The notes below the pieces were generated by a model. It saw only the letters and a list, made by a program, of their open reading frames with translations, had not been told where the DNA came from and made no database searches. Of a stretch of DNA of 64,000 nucleotides, positions 10,026-18,798 are shown one piece after another (position 1 is the first letter of the stretch; every line of letters starts with the position of its first letter). The position numbers and the translations under genes are program-made. This DNA comes from Mycobacterium adipatum (lineage in GTDB: Bacteria > Actinomycetota > Actinomycetes > Mycobacteriales > Mycobacteriaceae). Where the stretch lies: contig NZ_CP015596.1 in NCBI RefSeq assembly GCF_001644575.1, positions 3,224,001 through 3,288,000 of the forward strand. The letters are read 5' to 3'.

Positions 10026-11357
10026 ATGAGCGGCGAACGCACGAAAGTGCTCATCATCGGCGGCGGATTCGGTGGGCTGTTCTGCGCCCGCAGGCTCGGC
10101 GGGCACGATGTCGATGTCACCCTGCTCGACCGCGGCGCCGGCCATATCTTCCAGCCATTGCTGTACCAGTGCGCCACCGGCACCCTGAGCATCGGGCACA
10201 TCAGTCGTTCGCTGCGCGAGGAGTTGGCCCGCCACCGCAATGTGACCACCCTGCTGGGTGAGGCGATCCGCCTGGACCCGGGCGCCCGCACCGTCACGGC
10301 GATGCGTCCCGACGAGACGACCTTCACGGTGGACTATGACGTCCTGGTGGTGGCCGCCGGCATGAAGCAGTCCTATTTCGGCAAGGAGCATTTCGCGGAA
10401 TGGGCACCGGGGATGAAGACGCTCGACGACGCGCTGCGCATCCGTCAGCGGCTGTTCACCGCATTCGAGATCGCCGAGACGCTGCCGCCAGGGCCCGAGC
10501 GGGACAGCTGGCTGACATTCGCGGTGGCCGGTGGCGGCCCGACCGGGGTGGAGCTCGCCGGACAGATTCGCGAGGTGGCCAGCCGGACGCTGGCCAATGA
10601 GTTCCACAGCATCGCCCCCGAGGACGCCAAGGTGTTGTTGTTCGACGGCGGAGACCGGGTGCTCAAGAGTTTCGCCCCCGGGCTTGCCGAGAAGGCGGCC
10701 CGCACGCTGCGGTCCCTCGGTGTCGAGTTGCACATGGGCGTGCACGTGACCGATGTCGACCGCGACGGGGTGACCGCCACGCCGAAGGCCGGCGGGCCGG
10801 CCCAACGGCACGCCGCGCGCACCGTGTTGTGGACCGCCGGCGTGGAGGCCGTGCCGTTCGCGCGGCATGTCGCCGACGTTCTGGGCGCCGACACCGACCG
10901 GGCCGGCCGGATCAGCGTCGAACCCGATCTGTCGGTGCCCGGGCATCCCGAGGTCTTCGTCGTCGGGGATCTGGTGGGCCGCGATGACCTCCCGGGTGTC
11001 GCCGAGAACGCCATGCAGGGCGGTCTGCACGTGGCCGCCTGTGTGCGCCGCGACCTCGCCGGCGGCCCGCGCCGGCGCTACCGCTACCGGGATGTGGGGT
11101 CCGCGGCCTACATCAGCCGCGGCAACGCGCTGCTGCAGGTCGGCCCGCTGCGTGTCTCCGGGTTCGCCGGCTGGCTGGGGTGGGGGTTCATCCACATCGC
11201 GTTCCTCACCGGGCTCAGTAACCGGGTCAGCACCGTGTTCACCTGGATGGCGGCCATCGGCCGCGCCGACCGTCACCACCGGGCCTTCATGCTCGGTGGC
11301 GGAACCGCCGCCGAGCAGCGCTACACGTGGTCGGAGTGCGATGAGACGCCCGGCTGA
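10026..11357 (+). CDS. Type II NADH dehydrogenase-like flavoprotein
   Basis: A 443-residue protein with FAD motif GGGFGG at the N terminus, VFQPLLYQ-like FQPLLYQCATGTLS after it, a central NAD(H) motif VAGGGPTGVELAG, and a second FAD motif VFVVGDLVG. This order and length match the single-subunit, non-proton-pumping NDH-2 that feeds electrons from NADH to menaquinone. The C terminus has the amphipathic, partly hydrophobic LGWGFIHIAFLTGL segment expected for membrane association. The ATG at 10026 places the motif directly after the start; earlier in-frame codons give an unlikely leader. It ends 12 bases from a convergent GH13 gene. Confidence 0.88.
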   Translation: MSGERTKVLIIGGGFGGLFCARRLGGHDVDVTLLDRGAGHIFQPLLYQCATGTLSIGHISRSLREELARHRNVTTLLGEAIRLDPGARTVTAMRPDETTFTVDYDVLVVAAGMKQSYFGKEHFAEWAPGMKTLDDALRIRQRLFTAFEIAETLPPGPERDSWLTFAVAGGGPTGVELAGQIREVASRTLANEFHSIAPEDAKVLLFDGGDRVLKSFAPGLAEKAARTLRSLGVELHMGVHVTDVDRDGVTATPKAGGPAQRHAARTVLWTAGVEAVPFARHVADVLGADTDRAGRISVEPDLSVPGHPEVFVVGDLVGRDDLPGVAENAMQGGLHVAACVRRDLAGGPRRRYRYRDVGSAAYISRGNALLQVGPLRVSGFAGWLGWGFIHIAFLTGLSNRVSTVFTWMAAIGRADRHHRAFMLGGGTAAEQRYTWSECDETPG

Positions 11358-11375
11358 TCCCGGCCGGGGTCAGCC
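11352..11375. terminator. Shared hairpin spanning both convergent stop codons
   Basis: GGCTGATCCC (11352-11361), loop GGCC and GGGGTCAGCC (11366-11375) pair over ten positions, one of them G-T. The hairpin contains the TGA of the NDH-2-like gene (11355-11357) and the TGA of the GH13 gene (11370-11372 read on the minus strand). A single near-palindrome can end both transcripts. No T-run follows on either side. Confidence 0.6.
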
Positions 11376-12695
11376 CGGCTCGACGATCACCCATCCGTGC
11401 GGGGGCACCACGAGCTGCTGGACGCGCTCGGTGGGTGGTGCCCCGGATCCGGCGATGATCCGACCCGCGGCGGTTAGCTGCGCCGACAACGGCTTGTCGT
11501 CGATGTTGAGCGCCACCACCAGCGCCCGGTCACCGGCACGGGTTCGGTAGACGTAGCCGGTGTTGGTCAGCTGTAGCGCTTCGGTGGTTGCGGTGTGCAA
11601 CCACGGGTTCCGGCGCCGCAGGCCGATCAGATACTGGTGCAGCGACAGCGTGTCGTGCGGGCCTGGCTGCGGTCGGCCGAATTCGGGGCGCACCGCGTCA
11701 TCACCACCGGCGCGCTCCTCCTTGACACCCCGCCAGGCCCACTCGTCGCCGGCGTAGATGCTCGGTGTCCCACCGGTGGTGAGCAGCAGCACCAACGCGT
11801 GTTCGAGGTGGCGTGCATCGTCGAGTTGGCTGGCGATCCTGCTCACGTCATGGTTGCCGATGAACGTGAGCGGGACAAAGGTGTCCAGAAACTCGTTGTG
11901 CCGCTGCAGCGCCCAGTCGAGTTCATGAAAGTTGGCGTCGTTGAGGCTGCTCCAGATCGCCTTCCACAGCTCGTATTGGGTGAGCGAGTCCAAGGTGCCC
12001 GCCTGCAGCAGCGCCGGGTAGTCACCGTGGATGACCTCGCCGACGAACCATGCCTCGGGATACCTGCGTCGAACCTCCGGCAGCACCGCGGCCCAGAACG
12101 ACGGTGCCACGGCGTAGGCCGCGTCCAGGCGCCAGCCGTCCGCGCCGCGACCCAGCCAGTGGTCCATGACCTCGATCGTGTACGCGACGACCTCGGGGTT
12201 CTCATGGTTGAGGGCAATCAGTTCACCGTGACCCTCGAAGGTGGCAAATCCGTTGCGGTGTCTGCGAAACCAGTCATCGGGGCCATTTGCCAGGGCCGCA
12301 CGGTAGCGCGGGAAATCGATTCCCACATGGTTGAACACACCGTCGAGCAGCACCCGCAGACCGCGCTGCCGGCATTCGCTGACCAACTCGTCGAAGTCGC
12401 CGTCGTCGCCGAGGCGCGGGTCGATCCGCAGATGGTCGGTGGTGTCGTAGCCGTGGGTGCGGGAGGCAAACACCGGACCCAGCGCGACACCGGAGACCCC
12501 CAGTCCGACTGCGTGGTCCAGCCATTCGACGATGCGCAGCAGCCGGTGCTCATCCGCAGCCGGCGGTGGTTCGGCGGGGAACGCCCCGACGAACCCCAGC
12601 GGATAGATCTGCCACCAGATGGCGTGCTGCACCCAGCCGGGATCGGTCACGGGCGACACGCCGCTTCGCGCGGCGCGGGCGTCGCTGATCGGCAC
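11370..12695 (-). CDS. Glycoside hydrolase family 13 (alpha-amylase-type) enzyme
   Basis: A 441-residue (beta/alpha)8 barrel enzyme. All four GH13 regions are visible: DGVFNHVG (118-125), GWRLDAAY with nucleophile Asp191, FVGEVIHGD with acid/base Glu220, and FIGNHDVSR with Asp283. There is no signal peptide, so it acts in the cytoplasm on alpha-glucans or maltodextrins. A beta-sandwich C domain follows (from about 360, ending PPHGWVIVEPG). It lacks the CBM48 module of GlgB/GlgX and is too short for a trehalose synthase. Hydrolase or transglycosylase activity cannot be decided here. Confidence 0.9.
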   Translation of the reverse strand: MPISDARAARSGVSPVTDPGWVQHAIWWQIYPLGFVGAFPAEPPPAADEHRLLRIVEWLDHAVGLGVSGVALGPVFASRTHGYDTTDHLRIDPRLGDDGDFDELVSECRQRGLRVLLDGVFNHVGIDFPRYRAALANGPDDWFRRHRNGFATFEGHGELIALNHENPEVVAYTIEVMDHWLGRGADGWRLDAAYAVAPSFWAAVLPEVRRRYPEAWFVGEVIHGDYPALLQAGTLDSLTQYELWKAIWSSLNDANFHELDWALQRHNEFLDTFVPLTFIGNHDVSRIASQLDDARHLEHALVLLLTTGGTPSIYAGDEWAWRGVKEERAGGDDAVRPEFGRPQPGPHDTLSLHQYLIGLRRRNPWLHTATTEALQLTNTGYVYRTRAGDRALVVALNIDDKPLSAQLTAAGRIIAGSGAPPTERVQQLVVPPHGWVIVEPG

Positions 12696-12704
12696 ACCGG
12701 CAGT

Positions 12705-12911
12705 TTACGCGGGCATGCGCGCCAGGCCGGGCGGCTCGGCGTCGGCGGTGGGGGCGGAGCCCCAGCACCAAGCGGCATAGGCCGCCGCGACCGCGATCGC
12801 CTCGAGGTCGTGGTCGTTGCCACCCGCCGAGCGCACCGGCTCCTCGACGGCACCCCGGATCATCCGGACCAGGGCGAACAACGGATCTTCAGCATGGCGT
12901 TCGCACGTCAT
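12705..12911 (-). CDS. Small hypothetical protein (68 aa)
   Basis: A short frame from the ATG at 12911 with AGAGGA seven bases upstream. The N terminus MTCERHAEDPLFALVRMIRGAV is followed by an Ala-rich helix (AIAVAAAYAAWCWGS). It is acidic, with three Cys residues if the last helix is included, and lacks a signal peptide. I do not recognise a family. It lies nine bases upstream of the GH13 gene on the same strand, so the two may share a transcript. The good ribosome binding site and plausible amino acid composition support it as real. Confidence 0.5.
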   Translation of the reverse strand: MTCERHAEDPLFALVRMIRGAVEEPVRSAGGNDHDLEAIAVAAAYAAWCWGSAPTADAEPPGLARMPA

Positions 12912-13044
12912 CGGGCGTCCTCTCCACAGCGGAAGGCAGCACCTCTCGCAGATGTGTGCACGCCCCCGTATCGCTTCTACCGTCAACACTAGCCCTAACC
13001 ACGGCAAATGGTGGCATGACACGTTGAGAGGCAAGCAAATTCAT

Positions 13045-14721
13045 TTAATCGCAACATCCGCTCGGCTGGTCCGTGACATCGAGGCGGCATGCGCACGACG
13101 CCAACACCGGAACATCGGCGCGCGTCAACGCAGATTCGAGCTCCCGGGCGACGATGTCGGCCTCGTCATCGCGGCCCAGTCTGCGCAGGCATTCGTGGTA
13201 TCCATGCAGGCTCCAGACGTTTCCGGGGTGCTGGCACGACCGGCGCAAGGTGTCATCGAGCCCGAGGTCGGCGGCATACACCGCGGCCGCCTCCGCGACG
13301 TGCCCCTGTTCGAGCAACAGCGCCCCGTAGGCATGCCGAGTCGGCTGCATCCAGCCCCACGGCTCGTCATAGGGCAGCGCGTCGTCGAGTGCGATGGCGC
13401 GCCGCAGGTGTGCGAACGCCCCCTCGAATCGTCCTTCGCGGTAGGCGATTTCGCCGTCCAGCATGGCGACCGCAATCGCAAGAATGTCCCGGCTGGTGTT
13501 GTTGAACAGGTAGCGGGAATCGGGGATACGTGCGTACGTCGCAGCAAGCGCCTCTCGTTCGGTGTGAGCCTGAGGTAACTGGCCCGTTGCGGCGTACGCG
13601 ACGCCGCGGCCATAGTGGATGGTCGCGGTGGTGGTGCAGTAGAGCTGCTGGTCCGCGGGCAGCGCCATGGCGATGAGGTCGTCCCATCGCCCGAACCGCA
13701 CCAGCACGTGCACCCGCAGCGGAGTGAACGCTTCCAGCCAGTCCGCCATCGGCGGCGACGCGATGCCCAGCAGCTCGGGTGTCAGCTGGCCGGCCAGCTC
13801 GGCGGCCGCGTCGTCGGCGATCTGGAACCGGCCCTCGAACATGGCGGAGTACACGACGAAATGCAGATCGTGCGCGCGATAGAGCGAGTAGAAGTTCAGC
13901 GGGCCCGCGTGGTCGACGAACTTGCGGTCGGCGCGCACGGCGGCCTGATTGGCGATCACCGAGGAGCGGTAGTCGCCGCACAGCACATCGATATGGCTCG
14001 GCATGTGCTGGAGATGGCCGGCGTCGGGGACCAGACCGCGCAACAGGTTCGCCGCCGGCAACGCCGCCTCCGGGTGCGTCGACATCTCCATCGCGTGGAT
14101 GTAGAGGTGCAGCACGCCCGGGTGTGCGCGTCCGGCCGGTGTGCCCAGGGCGGCATCGAGAATGCGCGTCGCCTCGACCACCCGGGATCCGGCGGCGGGC
14201 TCCCCGGTTGTGCTGTCCCACAAAGCCCATGCGGTGACGTTGAGCAGGGCATCGGCGGTCAACGCCTGCACGTCGACATCGTCGGGGTGGCTCGCCAGCA
14301 CCGTGGACATGGCATCGGCGTACGCCAGGTGGCCTGCGGCGAGAGCCGCCTCGTCGGTCGGGTCGTCGGTGGGGAAGCGCTGCGTCAGTGCCGCGATGAG
14401 GGCGCGCTCGGTGGCCGAGGCGCGCCCAGCGGCGGCGGTGGCCAGCTCGGCCCGGGCCCGTTCCAGTGCGCCCGCGAGGTCGATCGGATCGAACGCCTCC
14501 CACGCCTTGTTGTAGTTCGGCCCGACGGCGTACGCGATGCCCCACCGCGCGATCGCCAGGTCGCCGTCGTGCTCCAGCGCTCGTTCGAAACAGCGCACCG
14601 CTTCTTCGTGATTGAACGCATACGCCCACACCAGTCCGCGGTCGAACCACACCTGGGCCTGCGGAGCCGCGGTGTCGACCGGCCGGTGAAATGACCCCAG
14701 GTCGTAATACGGCTCGCTCAT
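13045..14721 (-). CDS. Tetratricopeptide repeat protein
   Basis: A 558-residue soluble protein. Near the N terminus WFDRGLVWAYAFNHEEAVRCFERALEHD (written here as two parts: WFDRGLVWAYAFNHEEA and VRCFERALEHD) is a canonical TPR unit. Later repeats include the region with EGAFAHLRRAIALDD and EQGHVAEAAAVYAADLGLD near the C terminus. HIHAMEMSTHPEAALPAA and GHLQHMPSHIDVLCGDY in the centre are conserved in bacterial TPR proteins of this length and contain several His residues. No enzyme motif is evident; the role is presumably protein-protein binding. The start at 14721 removes a long Arg-rich upstream frame. The permease gene upstream ends 20 bases away. Confidence 0.75.
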   Translation of the reverse strand: MSEPYYDLGSFHRPVDTAAPQAQVWFDRGLVWAYAFNHEEAVRCFERALEHDGDLAIARWGIAYAVGPNYNKAWEAFDPIDLAGALERARAELATAAAGRASATERALIAALTQRFPTDDPTDEAALAAGHLAYADAMSTVLASHPDDVDVQALTADALLNVTAWALWDSTTGEPAAGSRVVEATRILDAALGTPAGRAHPGVLHLYIHAMEMSTHPEAALPAANLLRGLVPDAGHLQHMPSHIDVLCGDYRSSVIANQAAVRADRKFVDHAGPLNFYSLYRAHDLHFVVYSAMFEGRFQIADDAAAELAGQLTPELLGIASPPMADWLEAFTPLRVHVLVRFGRWDDLIAMALPADQQLYCTTTATIHYGRGVAYAATGQLPQAHTEREALAATYARIPDSRYLFNNTSRDILAIAVAMLDGEIAYREGRFEGAFAHLRRAIALDDALPYDEPWGWMQPTRHAYGALLLEQGHVAEAAAVYAADLGLDDTLRRSCQHPGNVWSLHGYHECLRRLGRDDEADIVARELESALTRADVPVLASCACRLDVTDQPSGCCD

Positions 14722-14741
14722 GGCGAGAACGATAGTTCGGT

Positions 14742-15785
14742 TCAGGTGCGCCCGGCGAGGCGTTGCCGCAACTGCTGCGCGGCGGGCAACCGCACGGTGG
14801 TCGCGACGACCGCGAACACACATCCCACTGCAGCCCAAACCATCAGCGTCGCAAGCGGTGTCAGCGCACCACGGCCATCGAAGTACTCGATGCTGCGCAG
14901 CAGGGACACCCCGGATCCCTGCGGAACGACATGATTGAAAGTCGTATAGAAGCCGGACAGCAGCGGGCGTCCGATCGGTCCGGCCGCGGCCGCGTTGCCG
15001 ACGATCACCAGGAACGCGGTCACCGCCATCGCCGCGGCCGTTCCGAAGGCGGCCGCCACACCGGTCACAGCGCCGCCGACGGCCATCGCATAGAGCCACA
15101 GCGCGCCGAACACCTGCCAGGGATGGCCGGTGAGTGCGCCGAGCGCGGCATCCACATAGACGGTGACCACTCCGGCCAGCAGCGCCGAATAGGCGGACAG
15201 GGTGAGGGTGCGCAGTCCCAGCGTCCAGGGTTGCCGCACCGCGCCGACCAGTCGGCCGAACGCCGCGGCACCCACCGAGGCGCCGATGGACACGAAGATG
15301 ACGGCATAGAACTCGACCGTGCCGGACGGGTCGCCGGCCGATGTCGGCGCGATATCGGTCACCACGGGTGCCAGGCCGGCCTCCGTCGCCGTCGCGCGTC
15401 CGACGGTCTCGGCGGCGGTCGCCACGCTGCGACCACCACCGCCGGCGACATAGATGTCGAGACGACCGTTCGGCTCGACGGCGAAAGCCGCATCGGCCTT
15501 GCGTTCCAGGACCAGTGCGCGGGCCGCGGCATCGTCACCGACGGCGGTGACTTCGAGCTCGGTGCGCGAATCCAGCGCATCGACGATCTGCTGAGGTGCC
15601 GCCACGGCGACCTGGAGATGGTGCAGGGTCGGTTTGGCGAAGGCCCCGGCGTAGCTGGCGATCATCGCGAGGACGAGCAGTGTGAAGGTGAGCATCGCCA
15701 GCACGACATGGCGCACCTGGGTGCCGGTGACCCCGTGTCCCCGCGGCCTGTCGTGCGTGGTGGTGGGGCTGTTGTGCTTACCCAT
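14742..15785 (-). CDS. ABC-2/YhgE-type integral membrane permease
   Basis: A 347-residue membrane protein: an N-terminal helix (about 27-50), an extracytoplasmic domain of roughly 130 residues (ending near 165), then about six helices in the C-terminal half. A large periplasmic loop between helix 1 and the rest is the layout of YhgE/Pip and ABC-2 exporter permeases. No ATPase gene is adjacent. The ATG at 15785 is one base from the stop of the TetR gene upstream, so the pair is translated together. Export of a toxic or lipid compound is a reasonable inference. Confidence 0.7.
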   Translation of the reverse strand: MGKHNSPTTTHDRPRGHGVTGTQVRHVVLAMLTFTLLVLAMIASYAGAFAKPTLHHLQVAVAAPQQIVDALDSRTELEVTAVGDDAAARALVLERKADAAFAVEPNGRLDIYVAGGGGRSVATAAETVGRATATEAGLAPVVTDIAPTSAGDPSGTVEFYAVIFVSIGASVGAAAFGRLVGAVRQPWTLGLRTLTLSAYSALLAGVVTVYVDAALGALTGHPWQVFGALWLYAMAVGGAVTGVAAAFGTAAAMAVTAFLVIVGNAAAAGPIGRPLLSGFYTTFNHVVPQGSGVSLLRSIEYFDGRGALTPLATLMVWAAVGCVFAVVATTVRLPAAQQLRQRLAGRT

Positions 15786-15786
15786 G

Positions 15787-16398
15787 TCAGCGCCTTCCCG
15801 TGGAGTCGGGCACGGTGAGCAGTGCGTTGACGGTGTCGAACGCGGCGGCGACCCGGTCGCGTAGCCGGGCGGTGTCGCGGGTCGACGGTTCCTCGGCGGG
15901 CTCCTCCATCCAGGACCGCAGTACCTCCATGAAGCCGCCCACCAGGAAGCGGGTCACCGCCTCGACGGTCAGCCCGGCGATCGGTGGCACGGTGCCGCCC
16001 GGGCCGGTCCCGGCCCGCGCGATCTCGGCGCAGGCGGGCGTGAGTTCGGCGCGGAAGGCACTGACCACGCGCTGGGTGACCGAACTGGGTACCACGTTGC
16101 GGTACATGGCCCGGTGTTCCCCGGCGAAGTCGAACAGGCGCATGATGCGGGCCCGCGGATCCCCGCCGATGTCGGCCGTCGCCTGTCCGAAGGCCACCGA
16201 GAAGGCCGCGGCGACGGCGTCGTCGCGGTCACGGAAATGCTGGTAGAAGACCTGCCTGCTGACACCCGCGCGGCCCACGACGGTGGCCACGGTGAGCTCG
16301 TCGACCGGGTGTTCGTGGGCCAGTGCGAATGCGGCGTCGTGCAGGAGGGTGCGAACCCGCTCGGCGCGCGGGTCTGCGCTGTGTGTGCGTGCAGCCAT
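15787..16398 (-). CDS. TetR-family transcriptional regulator
   Basis: From the ATG at 16398 the protein has 203 residues: an N-terminal helix-turn-helix with VDELTVATVVGRAGVSRQVFYQHF, the TetR recognition helix signature, and a helical ligand-binding domain. A longer frame would start at 16428, inside a palindrome, which I think is the operator; the internal ATG therefore fits better. It is co-transcribed with the downstream permease gene and very likely represses it together with itself. The ligand is unknown. Confidence 0.88.
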   Translation of the reverse strand: MAARTHSADPRAERVRTLLHDAAFALAHEHPVDELTVATVVGRAGVSRQVFYQHFRDRDDAVAAAFSVAFGQATADIGGDPRARIMRLFDFAGEHRAMYRNVVPSSVTQRVVSAFRAELTPACAEIARAGTGPGGTVPPIAGLTVEAVTRFLVGGFMEVLRSWMEEPAEEPSTRDTARLRDRVAAAFDTVNALLTVPDSTGRR

Positions 16399-16417
16399 GA
16401 GGCACAGCGTAGGCGAC

Positions 16418-16439
16418 TTCGTAGACACATGACTACGAA
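16418..16439. promoter_or_regulatory. Candidate TetR operator TTCGTAG-N8-CTACGAA
   Basis: Perfect seven-base inverted arms (16418-16424 and 16433-16439) with an eight-base spacer lie 20 bases upstream of the TetR start chosen above. The size and symmetry suit a TetR dimer. The position predicts autoregulation and control of the linked permease. Confidence 0.7.
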
Positions 16440-16500
16440 AACTTAGGTTATCTATGACACCTGCCGTCGCACGTGTGATTCCCGCCGCAGCCCGGCCGGT

Positions 16501-18096
16501 TCAGTGGCCGGCGACGATATCCGACTCGTCGACCACCACCGGGTCCTTGGCACCGGGTAACAGCGAGTAGGCCAGGCAGATCGCGGCGAAGAACAGATAG
16601 CCCAGCGCGACCGCGGGATTGGCCGCCCACGAGACCTCTGGAGCGTGGATCAATCCGATGAAGGTCAGCACGGCGCCGACCGTCGCGGCGATCGCGGCGA
16701 AGCGGAACTTCTTCTCCAGGATGAAGGTCACCATGGTCCCGAGGATCAGGCCGACGAGCACCGCGCCCTCACCGAGGGTCTTCAGCCCCTCGTAGACCAC
16801 ACCCGCTCCGTTGAGGGCCTCCATGCCGACCTCCGACGCAGATGTGCCGGCCGCACTGAGGGCATTGTCGATCTGGGTCTTGGCCCACTCGGCGAGGTTG
16901 GGCAACAGGGCGGCCACCACGGCGATGGCATGCAGTCGCGGGACCGCCTGGAAGGCCTGGGCGCCGATGAGCAGACCGATATACAGCAGGATCGGCACGA
17001 TCGCCGGCACCGGCAGCAGCGCGTCCAAGATGCCGAACAGGCCGACGAAACAGAAGATTCCGATCATCAGTCCGCTGGCCAGCGAGTAGCTCGCCCGGCC
17101 GCCGGCGTCCTTCCAGCCGGGGTGACCGATGTACACCGCGGGCGGGAACGGTGACCCGAACGCCGATCCGATGACCGCACCCGCGCCGTCGGCCAACAGC
17201 ACGCTGCGCAGGTTGTAGTTGTCACCGGCGGCCGCCGCGCTCTCGACATTGCTCATCGCCTCGGTGAAGTTGTACACACCCAATGGAATTGCGGTGCCCA
17301 ACAAGGGCGCCAGATTCGCCAGCCCGGAGAACAGCAGGTCCAGTCGAAGGTCGGGGATGCCGACGGCGATATCGGAGAACGCCTGCCCGACATCGGGTGC
17401 CGACATGTACCCGCCGACCCAGCCAATGGCGGTGCCGACCAGCAGTGCCGCCAATCCGACCGGGATGCCGAACGGCAGCTTCATATCGGTGAAGAACCCG
17501 ATCAGGATGATCGCGAGCACCGGCAGCCCGATCCAGGCCGCCTCCCACATCTGTGCCGCGGGGCGCATCGAGATGAAGGTGATCGAGATGCCGGCCAGGG
17601 TGCCGAGCATCGCCGCCCGCGGGGTCAGCTTGCGGATGAACGGACCGACGAAGGCGCCGATCATCACGATGACACCGATCATGAACGCCCAGGCCAGTCC
17701 TGCCGACCAGGCCCGGGTCGGGTCATCGGTGCTCAGATACACCGGCAACATGACAACGAAGACCACGATGAACATGTGCGGGACCGACGGGCCGTACGGC
17801 AGCGCCGTGACATCGGACCTGTTCTCCCGCTTGGCAAGTCGTCGTGCCAGGAAGGTGTAGTACAGGTTGCCCAGGATCAGTGCGACACCGAGCGCGGGAA
17901 GGACCGTGCCCAGCACGTCACCGGCCGGGACGGCGATGACGCCGATCATCAGCCCGGTCAGGGTGAGGACGTTGACCAGGATGTTGAAGCCCAGGCCGAA
18001 GAAGGCATTGGTGTCGCCGCGGGTCCACCACGCCACCGTGGGCGCCGGTGCGGCGGGGGAGGGTTCGACGGGGGGATCGGTGATCTCGGTGCTCAT
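16501..18096 (-). CDS. NCS2-family (nucleobase/ureide) permease
   Basis: A 531-residue transporter with about 12-14 membrane segments. FGLGFNILVNVLTLTGL opens the first helix, RSDVTALPYGPSVPH matches the conserved first half of the NCS2/AzgA fold, and GSAFGSPFPPAVYIGHPGWK lies where substrate helix 8 is expected. The family moves xanthine, uracil, adenine or related compounds with H+. It is the last gene of a gntR-atzF-biuH operon, with 12 bases to the upstream stop. The context suggests import of biuret or another ureide. The substrate is inferred from neighbours only. Confidence 0.82.
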   Translation of the reverse strand: MSTEITDPPVEPSPAAPAPTVAWWTRGDTNAFFGLGFNILVNVLTLTGLMIGVIAVPAGDVLGTVLPALGVALILGNLYYTFLARRLAKRENRSDVTALPYGPSVPHMFIVVFVVMLPVYLSTDDPTRAWSAGLAWAFMIGVIVMIGAFVGPFIRKLTPRAAMLGTLAGISITFISMRPAAQMWEAAWIGLPVLAIILIGFFTDMKLPFGIPVGLAALLVGTAIGWVGGYMSAPDVGQAFSDIAVGIPDLRLDLLFSGLANLAPLLGTAIPLGVYNFTEAMSNVESAAAAGDNYNLRSVLLADGAGAVIGSAFGSPFPPAVYIGHPGWKDAGGRASYSLASGLMIGIFCFVGLFGILDALLPVPAIVPILLYIGLLIGAQAFQAVPRLHAIAVVAALLPNLAEWAKTQIDNALSAAGTSASEVGMEALNGAGVVYEGLKTLGEGAVLVGLILGTMVTFILEKKFRFAAIAATVGAVLTFIGLIHAPEVSWAANPAVALGYLFFAAICLAYSLLPGAKDPVVVDESDIVAGH

Positions 18097-18108
18097 CGGG
18101 AGGTCCTT

Positions 18109-18798
18109 TCAGGCGGCGGACAGCGCGAGGGTGTGGAGCGCGGGAATGACGGCGGTGCTGTCGGCGACCCAGCCGAAGATGCCCCCCTGGGCCTTGATCA
18201 TGTCCAGCCCCACCCGCTGGAATTCCGGGAAATACGAACCCACGCAGTCGGATACCACCAGGCACTCGTAACCGCGATCGTTGGCCTCACGGGTGGTGGT
18301 GTGTACGCACACCTCGGTGGTGACACCGGTGACGAGCAATTGGGTGACGCCGGCGGCGGTGAGAACGTCCTGTAGCTCGGTGGCGTAGAAGGCGCCCTTG
18401 CCCGGCTTGTCGATCACCACTTCACCTTCGACAGGGCTGAGTTCGTCGACGATGTCATGGCCGTACTCGCCGCGAATGAGGATGCGACCGTACTTTCCGG
18501 GATCGCCGATGCGTCGCGACGGGGCGCCGCGGTTCAGCTTGGCCGGCGGACAGTCCGACAGATCCGGAAGATGGCCCTCCCTGGTGTGGATCACCAGGAT
18601 TCCCGCGTCACGGGCCGCCGCGATCAATGCTGCCAACGGCGGCACGACCTTGAGCAGTTGCCCGACATCATTGCCCAGGCTCTCGCCGAACCCGCCGGGC
18701 AGCAGGAAGTCCCGTTGCATGTCGATGACGATCAGCGCGGTCTGACCGGGGATCAGTGGGAATGCCGAGGGCTCGGCGGACACCGTGATGGGACTCAT
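18109..18798 (-). CDS. biuH: Cysteine hydrolase, probable biuret amidohydrolase (BiuH-like)
   Basis: A 229-residue isochorismatase-fold cysteine hydrolase. The catalytic triad is visible as Asp26 (IDMQ), Lys131 (DKPGKG) and Cys164 (TTEVCVHTT). The Lys-to-Cys spacing of 33 equals that of Rhizobium biuret hydrolase. [26 protein letters not shown] and [13 protein letters not shown] also match that enzyme closely. BiuH removes ammonia from biuret to give allophanate, and the next gene upstream in the operon is an allophanate hydrolase. Its ATG overlaps that gene's stop by four bases, implying translational coupling. Ureidoacrylate or other ureide hydrolysis is the main alternative. Confidence 0.75.
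   Translation of the reverse strand: MSPITVSAEPSAFPLIPGQTALIVIDMQRDFLLPGGFGESLGNDVGQLLKVVPPLAALIAAARDAGILVIHTREGHLPDLSDCPPAKLNRGAPSRRIGDPGKYGRILIRGEYGHDIVDELSPVEGEVVIDKPGKGAFYATELQDVLTAAGVTQLLVTGVTTEVCVHTTTREANDRGYECLVVSDCVGSYFPEFQRVGLDMIKAQGGIFGWVADSTAVIPALHTLALSAA

Noticed and set aside
9927..11279. A 450-residue minus-strand frame opposite the NDH-2-like gene
   Set aside because: Mirror composition of the real gene and no recognisable domain.
13615..14694. A 359-residue plus-strand frame opposite the TPR gene
   Set aside because: Antisense to a TPR protein with recognisable repeats; low-complexity Arg/Gly/His composition.
14722..15099. An N-terminal extension of the TPR protein
   Set aside because: It would overlap most of the downstream part of the permease gene and is Arg-rich; the ATG at 14721 starts just before the conserved region.
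16440..16458. TTAGGTTA near the TetR promoter as an iron box
   Set aside because: Only the left eight bases fit the 19-base consensus and the right half is absent. Isolated TTAGGTT also occurs near 23717 and 43909.
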